The notes beneath the pieces were generated by a model that worked only from the letters and a program-made list of their open reading frames with translations, was not told the DNA's origin and did not search any database. A DNA stretch of 6,449 nt, from positions 1 to 6,449 of the forward strand of contig JADGHD010000299.1 of the NCBI GenBank assembly GCA_019689615.1, in the 5' to 3' direction. This document shows positions 1 to 6,449 of the stretch, piece by piece. Position 1 is the first letter of the stretch, and each line of letters starts with the position of its first letter. A program made the position numbers and the translations under genes. The stretch comes from Frankia sp. (GTDB lineage: Bacteria > Actinomycetota > Actinomycetes > Frankiales > Frankiaceae).

Positions 1-54
1 CCCCATCCCCGAACCCGCACCGTACCCACCCCCGACCGCGACGCGTGGCCGTCG

Positions 55-75
55 CGGCTCACAGCGTAGGAGCCG
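55..75. terminator. Small hairpin, possible terminator of an upstream gene
   Basis: CGGCTC at 55-60 and GAGCCG at 70-75 are perfect 6-bp inverted arms around a 9-nt loop. No T-run follows on either strand, so a rho-independent terminator is only a weak reading. It could equally be a dyad in a divergent promoter. I see no recognisable coding sequence in positions 1-119 on either strand; the three plus frames all close by about position 127 with no recognisable protein. Confidence 0.25.
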
Positions 76-119
76 TCCCTGCTGGCCGCCCGCTGGCCGC
101 TCGGAGGGACTTGGCCTGA

Positions 120-215
120 CTAGGTGAAGAAAGTTTGCGAAGAAGGAAGATCTGGCGAAGGATCTACGGTATCGATGGTCATCAGACGTCGAATATCCAG
201 TTGAGGTGTCGGGTG
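120..215 (+). promoter_or_regulatory. AT-rich leader upstream of lat, probable promoter/regulatory region
   Basis: This stretch is close to half A+T inside a window that is otherwise strongly GC-rich, and its plus strand is purine-rich. It contains a short dyad AGATC (148-152) / GATCT (161-165), a GATG-GT-CATC dyad (174-183), and GCGAAG twice, 18 bp apart (137-142 and 155-160). A TANNNT-type -10 candidate, TACGGT, lies at 165-170, but no good -35 sits at the right distance. This is the expected place for the operon promoter and any Lrp/AsnC-type control; mycobacterial lat lies beside an Lrp-family gene. That control is inference: no operator can be assigned from this sequence. Confidence 0.4.
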
Positions 216-224
216 GGTCCCGAC
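208..224 (+). promoter_or_regulatory. Hairpin just upstream of the lat ribosome binding site
   Basis: GTCGGG (208-213) and CCCGAC (219-224) form perfect 6-bp arms with a 5-nt loop, ending 11 nt before the Shine-Dalgarno. It could affect translation initiation or be a protein-binding dyad. Short GC dyads are common by chance at this base composition. Confidence 0.25.
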
Positions 225-235
225 CGTGCGCCGCT

Positions 236-240
236 GGAGG
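236..240 (+). promoter_or_regulatory. Shine-Dalgarno of lat, sets the GTG start at 247
   Basis: GGAGG at 236-240 is followed by 6 nt and then GTG at 247. This is ideal spacing and makes 247 a better start than the in-frame GTG at 226, which lies upstream of this site and has no comparable ribosome binding site. Confidence 0.7.
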
Positions 241-246
241 TCTCGC

Positions 247-1817
247 GTGGCCGTGCCCGTTGTGTCGTCCGCGCCCGCCATTGGGCGGGCCGGTGCCCGC
301 CCGACCGTGCCGATCCCCGGCGACCGGCCGGCGGGCCGTGCGGGAAGCGCTGCCCGCCAGCCCGGGCGCGCCGGCCGGGTGGCGCCGGACGAGGTGCGCG
401 AGGTGCTCGGCCGGCACGTGCTGCTCGACGGGCTGGACATCGTCGTCGACCTCGACGCCAGCCGGGGGCTGAGCCTGGTCGACGCCCGCACCGGGACCGC
501 CTACCTGGACCTCTACAGCTTCTTCGCGTCCGCGCCGCTGGGGGTGAGCCCGCCGGAGCTGGCCGACGACCCCGAGGCGCTCGCCGAGCTGGGGCGTGCC
601 GCCGTCAACAAGCCGGCCAACCCGGACGTCGCCACCGTCGCCTACGCCGAGTTCGTCGCCACCTTCACCCGGGTCCTCGGCGACCCGCGGCTGCCGCACC
701 TGTTCTTCGTCGAGGGCGGGGCGCTGGCCGTCGAGAACGCGCTCAAGTGCGCCTTTGACTGGAAGAGCCGGCACAACGAGGCCGCTGGCCGCTCGCCCGA
801 GCTCGGCACCCGCGTGCTGCACCTGCGGCACGCCTTCCACGGCCGCAGCGGCTACACGCTGTCGGTGACCAACACCGACCCGAACAAGACCGCCCGGTTC
901 CCGAAGTTCGACTGGCCGCGGATCGACAGCCCGGCGCTGACCTTCCCGGTCACCGACGCCAGCCTGGCCGCGGTGCGGGCGGCCGAGGAGCGCGCGCTCG
1001 AGCAGGCGGCCGCCGCGTTCGCCCGCTACCCGCACGACATTGCCTGCTTCCTGGCCGAGCCGATCCAGTGCGAGGGCGGCGACCGGCACCTGCGGCCGCA
1101 GTTCCTGGCCGCCATGGGCGAGCTGGCGCACGCCAACGACGCGCTGTTCGTCCTCGACGAGGTGCAGACCGGGGTCGGCGCGACCGGCAGCGCCTGGTGC
1201 TACCAGCAGCTGGGGCTGGCGCCCGACGTCGTCGCGTTCGGGAAGAAGGTGCAGCTTGGCGGGGTGATGGCCGGCGGGCGGGTGGACGAGGTCACCGACA
1301 ACGTGTTCCGCGTCCCCGGGCGGATCAACTCGACCTGGGGCGGCGGGCTGGTGGACATGGTCCGCTCCACCCGGATGCTTGAAATCATGGAACGCGACCG
1401 GCTCTTCGACGCCGCGGCGGCGGCCGGCCGCCGCCGGCCCCCCGGGCTCACCCCCCCCCGGCGCTCCCCCCCGGGGGGGGGGGGGCGGCCCGCCGCCGGC
1501 GGGACGGGCTGCCCCGGCGCGCCGACCGCCACCGGGGGCGGGGCGGCAACGCCCGCGGCCGAGGCCTGCTGTGCGCGTTCGACCTGCCGGACCGGGCCAG
1601 CCGGGACGAGGTGCTGCGCCGGCTGCGGGAGGACGAGCAGGTCCTCGCGCTGCCGGCCGGGGAGCTCAGCGTGCGCCTGCGCCCGGCGCTGACCATCACC
1701 GACGACGAGATCGACGCCGCGCTCGCCGCCCTCGGGCGGGTGCTCGCCGCGCTCGGCCGTGGCGCCGGCGGCGGGCGGCGGCGCGCGGCCAGCGGCCAGG
1801 CCGACGACGGGAGCTGA
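247..1817 (+). CDS. lat: L-lysine 6-transaminase (lysine epsilon-aminotransferase), interrupted by an apparent frameshift
   Basis: Class III PLP-dependent aminotransferase that moves the epsilon-amino group of L-lysine to 2-oxoglutarate, giving 2-aminoadipate 6-semialdehyde and glutamate; cytosolic. The sequence follows Mycobacterium tuberculosis Rv3290c (449 aa, compared from memory) almost end to end. Visible family motifs are HLFFVEGGALAVENALK, AFHGRSGYT (Arg equivalent to R170 at nt 844), EPIQCEGGDRH (Glu243 equivalent at 1072), LDEVQTG (Asp at 1156), FGKK with the Schiff-base Lys at 1243-1245, and RINSTWGG. The GTG start at 247 has a strong SD and gives about 30 residues more than the mycobacterial N-terminus. 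Frame 1 is correct up to about 1473; the conserved end (NARGRGLLCAFDLP, then VRLRPALT with the Arg422 equivalent at 1674-1676) is in frame 3 from about 1545 to the TGA at 1815-1817. Frame 1 alone runs to 1692 and loses this end. Removing the 62-nt surplus would give about 502 residues, with a 20-residue C-terminal tail beyond the family end. First gene of an operon with the dehydrogenase. Function is confident; intactness is not. Confidence 0.9.
1427..1545 (+). other. Disturbed low-complexity stretch within lat (frameshift and about 62 surplus nt)
   Basis: The stretch contains 9 C at 1451-1459 and 7 C followed directly by 13 G at 1466-1485. Up to the Pro codon at 1471 the spacing matches Rv3290c without a gap: Phe at 1405, Gly, Leu at 1447 and Pro at 1471 all fall in register. 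However, residues expected to be Leu or Ala read as Pro or Arg, as if bases had been replaced by C or G. From there to the Arg codon at 1554 the family needs about 18 nt but 80 are present, a surplus of 62 nt that also explains the change from frame 1 to frame 3. A sequencing or assembly error in an extreme-GC, low-coverage spot is the simplest explanation; a real insertion or slipped-strand mutation is possible. Confidence 0.7.
1809..1813 (+). promoter_or_regulatory. Shine-Dalgarno of the aldehyde dehydrogenase gene
   Basis: GGGAG lies 6 nt before the ATG at 1820, inside the last codons of lat. This fixes the dehydrogenase start at 1820. The same reading frame is open back to 1379, but that upstream part is Gly/Arg/Pro-rich shadow translation of lat. 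Confidence 0.75.
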
Positions 1818-1819
1818 CG

Positions 1820-3451
1820 ATGACGCTGGTACACCCGCCGCTGGTGGCGGCGATGATCGACCCGATCGAGACGATCGGGGCCCCGGCTGGCCAGCCAGGC
1901 GCGGGCCAGGGGCTGGCCGGCGGTGCCGTGCCCGAGGCGGCCGGTCCGGTCGTCGCGTCGACGAACCCGGCGCGGCTGTCCGATGTGGTCGCCGAGGTCC
2001 GCCTCGCCAGCCAGGAGACGCTGCTCGCCGCGGCCAGGACCGCCCGGGCGGCGCAGCCGGGCTGGGCGGACGTGCCCGCGCCGGTGCGCGGCACCGTGAT
2101 CGGCAACTTCGGCCGCCTCGTCGAGGACAACGCCGAGGCGCTGGCCCGGCTGGTCACCCGGGAGGTCGGCAAGCCGCTGGCCGAGGCCCGCGGCGAGGTG
2201 CAGGAGATCATCGACACCTGCCGGTTCTTCGTCGGTGAGGGCCGCCGCCTCTACGGCGAGACGGTGCCGTCGGAGATGCCGGACAAGCAGCTGTTCACCT
2301 TCCGCGAGCCGGTCGGCGTGCTGATGGTGATCACGGCCGGGAACTTCCCGGTCGCCGTGCCGTCCTGGTACCTGGTCCCGGCGCTGCTGTGCGGCAACGC
2401 GGTGGTGTGGAAGCCGGCCGAGTACGCGGCGGCGTGCGCGGCGGCCCTGACCGAGCTCGCCAGGCACGCGGGCCTGCCGGCTGGCGTGCTGTCGATGGTC
2501 CCGGCCGACGGCGCGGCGACCGCCGCGGGCCTCGAACGGGCGCTGGCCGCCGGCCTCGTGGACAAGGTCGGCTTCACCGGCTCGACCGCGGTCGGCCGGG
2601 AGATCGGCGCGCTGTGCGGCCGCTATCTGCAGACGCCCTGCCTCGAGCTCGGTGGCAAGAACCCGATGGTGATCGCGCCGGACGCGGACATCGACCTGGC
2701 CGTGCGGGGCGCGCTGTTCGGCGGGTTCGGCACCGCCGGCCAGCGCTGCACCTCGCTTGGCACGCTGATCGTGCACGAGTCCGTCTACGGCGGGTTCCGC
2801 CGCCGCTTCGCCACCGCGGTGGAGAACGCCGTCATCGGCGACCCCACCCGGGACGTGCTGTACGGGCCGCTGCTCGACGCCCGCTATGCCGCCGCCTTCG
2901 AGGGCTACCTGGAGCTGATCCGCGACCACCACCGGGTGTTCGGCTCGACCGCGCTCGGCCGGATCAGCGTCGGCGCCCCCCGACGCGGCTTCGTCGGCGA
3001 CCCGGCGGACGGCCTCTACTACCACCCGGTCGTCGTCGACGGCGTGCTCCCGGACGACGAGCTGTTCCGCGAGGAGACCTTCGGCCCGATCGTCGGCCTC
3101 ACCACCTACCGGACCCTGCAGGAGGCGATCGAGCTGGCCAACCTCCCCGGGTACGGCCTGTCCTCGGCGATCTACACCAACGACCCGGCGACCGTCTTCC
3201 GCTTCCGCCGCGGGATCGGCGCCGGCATGGTCAGCGTGAACACCTCGACCTCCGGCGCCGAGGCGCACCTGCCGTTCGGCGGCAACGGCCGGTCAGGCAA
3301 CGGCTCCCGCCAGTCCGGCCGCTGGGTGCTCGACCAGGTCACCCGGTGGCAGTCGGTCAACTGGGACTACTCAGGCCGCCTGCAGAAGGCCCAGATGGAC
3401 ACCGCCGTGCCGGCCGCCGACCTGTCCTACCGGCTGCCCGTCGCCAGGTGA
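1820..3451 (+). CDS. NAD(P)+-dependent aldehyde dehydrogenase, probable 2-aminoadipate-semialdehyde (piperideine-6-carboxylate) dehydrogenase
   Basis: A 543-residue ALDH-superfamily enzyme, complete. Visible family features are ITAGNFP with the oxyanion Asn at residue 175, WKPAE with the cofactor-binding Lys at 198, FTGSTAVG (252-259) in the Rossmann fold, LELGGK with the general-base Glu at 276, GQRCTS with the catalytic Cys at 310, EETFGP (418-423), and PFGGNGRSGNGSRQSG near the C-terminus. The GNFPVAVPSW and RCTSLGTLIVHES segments resemble the ALDH7-like side of the superfamily. The substrate is inferred mainly from position: the gene starts 2 nt after the lat stop, so the two products are probably translationally coupled. 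Oxidation of the Lat product would give L-2-aminoadipate. About 50 poorly conserved residues, rich in Gly, Ala and Pro, precede the recognisable fold; an ATG at 1853 is a weaker alternative start. Other semialdehydes as substrate cannot be excluded. The gene symbol is left blank because the sequence does not prove it is pcd/amaB. Confidence 0.93.
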   Translation: MTLVHPPLVAAMIDPIETIGAPAGQPGAGQGLAGGAVPEAAGPVVASTNPARLSDVVAEVRLASQETLLAAARTARAAQPGWADVPAPVRGTVIGNFGRLVEDNAEALARLVTREVGKPLAEARGEVQEIIDTCRFFVGEGRRLYGETVPSEMPDKQLFTFREPVGVLMVITAGNFPVAVPSWYLVPALLCGNAVVWKPAEYAAACAAALTELARHAGLPAGVLSMVPADGAATAAGLERALAAGLVDKVGFTGSTAVGREIGALCGRYLQTPCLELGGKNPMVIAPDADIDLAVRGALFGGFGTAGQRCTSLGTLIVHESVYGGFRRRFATAVENAVIGDPTRDVLYGPLLDARYAAAFEGYLELIRDHHRVFGSTALGRISVGAPRRGFVGDPADGLYYHPVVVDGVLPDDELFREETFGPIVGLTTYRTLQEAIELANLPGYGLSSAIYTNDPATVFRFRRGIGAGMVSVNTSTSGAEAHLPFGGNGRSGNGSRQSGRWVLDQVTRWQSVNWDYSGRLQKAQMDTAVPAADLSYRLPVAR

Positions 3452-3457
3452 CGCCCA

Positions 3458-3483
3458 CCCGCCGCCCTGACCAGGGCGGCGGG
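3458..3483. terminator. Bidirectional terminator-like palindrome between convergent genes
   Basis: A perfect 26-bp palindrome: left arm CCCGCCGCCCTG (3458-3469), 2-nt centre, right arm CAGGGCGGCGGG (3472-3483). In RNA this would fold as a 10-bp all-GC stem with a 6-nt loop. It starts 7 nt after the dehydrogenase stop (3451) and lies 13 nt beyond the kinase stop at 3497, so it can serve both transcripts. No U-tract follows on either strand, as is common for actinomycete terminators. Confidence 0.75.
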
Positions 3484-3496
3484 ACGCAGCCCATGG

Positions 3497-6112
<2,616 letters not shown>

Positions 6113-6269
6113 TGCCGCCCCCGCGCCCCGCCGACGGGTTGGCCGCCTGGTCCCGGCGACCGTGCTGCCCGCTGCACGTCGTCTCCCCGTCCTCGCACCC
6201 CGCGGCCGCGGCGCCCGCTGCCCGCCGGACCTGCCCCCTGCCGTACCCGGCCCCGGTTGTGCCAGGGCA

Positions 6270-6283
6270 CGGCGGTACCGCCG
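6270..6283. promoter_or_regulatory. 14-bp perfect palindrome, candidate operator
   Basis: CGGCGGTACCGCCG is identical on both strands. It lies about 160 nt upstream of the annotated kinase start, downstream of the other dyads in the sense of kinase transcription. A dimeric regulator site is possible; no known operator consensus is recognised. Confidence 0.3.
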
Positions 6284-6291
6284 AGTCCTGC

Positions 6292-6335
6292 CGGGATTGT
6301 CGCCGAACCGGCCGTTCCGAGGCCGGACAATCCCG
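6292..6335. promoter_or_regulatory. Long bulged inverted repeat upstream of the kinase
   Basis: CGGGATTGTC (6292-6301) and GACAATCCCG (6326-6335) are perfect 10-bp inverted arms. Inside them CGGCC (6309-6313) and GGCCG (6321-6325) form a second stem with a 7-nt loop, leaving a 7-nt bulge at 6302-6308. The outer arms contain ATTGT/ACAAT, unusually AT-rich for this genome. It could be a terminator for a minus-strand gene ending near 6400, a structured 5' leader of the kinase mRNA, or a regulator binding site. Confidence 0.45.
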
Positions 6336-6340
6336 ACCCT

Positions 6341-6366
6341 ATCGCGCGATCATCGCGAACGATCGC
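6341..6366. promoter_or_regulatory. Overlapping dyads with repeated CGATC/ATCGCG words
   Basis: ATCGCGCGAT (6341-6350) is a 10-bp perfect palindrome. Overlapping it, GCGATC (6346-6351) and GATCGC (6361-6366) are inverted 6-bp arms, with another ATCGCGA between them (6352-6358). Together with the two dyads on its left this makes a dense cluster in the probable promoter zone of the kinase. Confidence 0.3.
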
Positions 6367-6400
6367 CCGGCGCCGGCCCGGCTGTCACCTCCGGCGCTGT

Positions 6401-6448
6401 CACCCTGCCGACATGGCCGACGGGCACCCTGCCGGCATGGCGGACGGG
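6401..6448. repeat. 24-bp tandem repeat at the window edge, possibly coding
   Basis: Positions 6401-6424 and 6425-6448 match at 22 of 24 bases, and the last base fits the start of a third copy. The unit is a multiple of three. Read on the plus strand from the ATG at 6413 it gives MADGHPAGMADG and runs off the window, but no Shine-Dalgarno precedes that ATG. Read on the minus strand it gives PSAMPAGCPSAMSAG and stops with TGA at 6402-6400. Either a divergent gene start or the end of a gene upstream of the kinase is possible. Confidence 0.6.
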
Positions 6449-6449
6449 C

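Larger units (their letters stand above)
6113..6449. other. Intergenic region upstream of the kinase; no convincing complete gene
   Basis: About 337 bases with no gene I can support in full. Positions 6113-6260 are plain GC-rich sequence without visible signals. Positions 6270-6366 hold several dyads and a local rise in A+T, the likeliest place for the kinase promoter. On the minus strand TAGGGT (6341 to 6336) fits a TANNNT -10, but no matching -35 is seen. The open minus-strand frame 6330-6106 starts with TTG and is Gly/Arg-rich without family features, so it is not called. The last 49 bases hold a 24-bp tandem repeat. Confidence 0.6.

Noticed and set aside
226..246. GTG at 226 as the lat start
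   Set aside because: It lies upstream of the strong GGAGG at 236-240, which points to the GTG at 247, and the extra seven residues have no family support.
1379..1819. The dehydrogenase frame stays open upstream, which would give a 690-residue protein
   Set aside because: The upstream part is Gly/Arg/Pro-rich shadow of lat with no ALDH similarity, and the ATG at 1820 has a well-spaced GGGAG.
1448..3268. A 606-residue open frame antisense to the dehydrogenase
   Set aside because: Composition (Arg, Gly, Ala, Val-rich) and lack of any family motif are typical of the complement of a high-GC gene; the sense strand encodes an unmistakable ALDH.
247..3451. Part of a beta-lactam biosynthetic cluster
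   Set aside because: Lat and a semialdehyde dehydrogenase alone are not diagnostic, and no pcbAB, pcbC or related genes are visible.

Overview
The window is very GC-rich, with almost every third codon position G or C. It fits a high-GC actinomycete. The membrane-anchored Ser/Thr kinase with an extracytoplasmic WD40 propeller is a type common in Frankia-like and Streptomyces-like genomes, but the genus cannot be fixed from this sequence alone.

Layout: positions 1-246 are a non-coding leader containing an unusually AT-rich patch (about 120-215) and small dyads. Positions 247-3451 (+ strand) hold a tight two-gene operon. The first gene is lat, L-lysine 6-transaminase; the second is a 543-residue aldehyde dehydrogenase that starts 2 nt after the lat stop with its own Shine-Dalgarno. 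A 26-bp perfect palindrome (3458-3483) separates this operon from a convergent minus-strand gene (3497-6112). That gene encodes an 871-residue protein made of a PknB-type kinase domain, a Pro-rich linker, one membrane segment, eight WD40 repeats and a short Cys-containing tail. Positions 6113-6449 have no convincing complete gene but carry a cluster of dyads and, at the right edge, a 24-bp tandem repeat that may belong to a gene running off the window.

How the genes work together: Lat would remove the epsilon-amino group of L-lysine, giving 2-aminoadipate 6-semialdehyde (in equilibrium with piperideine-6-carboxylate). The dehydrogenase is then the natural candidate to oxidise it to L-2-aminoadipate. 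No beta-lactam biosynthesis genes are visible, so lysine catabolism or stress-linked lysine conversion is the default reading. The kinase is probably functionally separate.

The main anomaly is inside lat. Around 1430-1545 the reading frame passes through long C and G homopolymers, carries about 62 surplus nucleotides, and changes from frame 1 to frame 3. The conserved C-terminus, including the equivalent of the conserved Arg422, is encoded only in the second frame. This is either a sequencing or assembly fault or a true disruption. I did not find a convincing previously undescribed system; the best leads are the lat disruption, the AT-rich leader of lat, and the dyad cluster plus 24-bp repeat upstream of the kinase.
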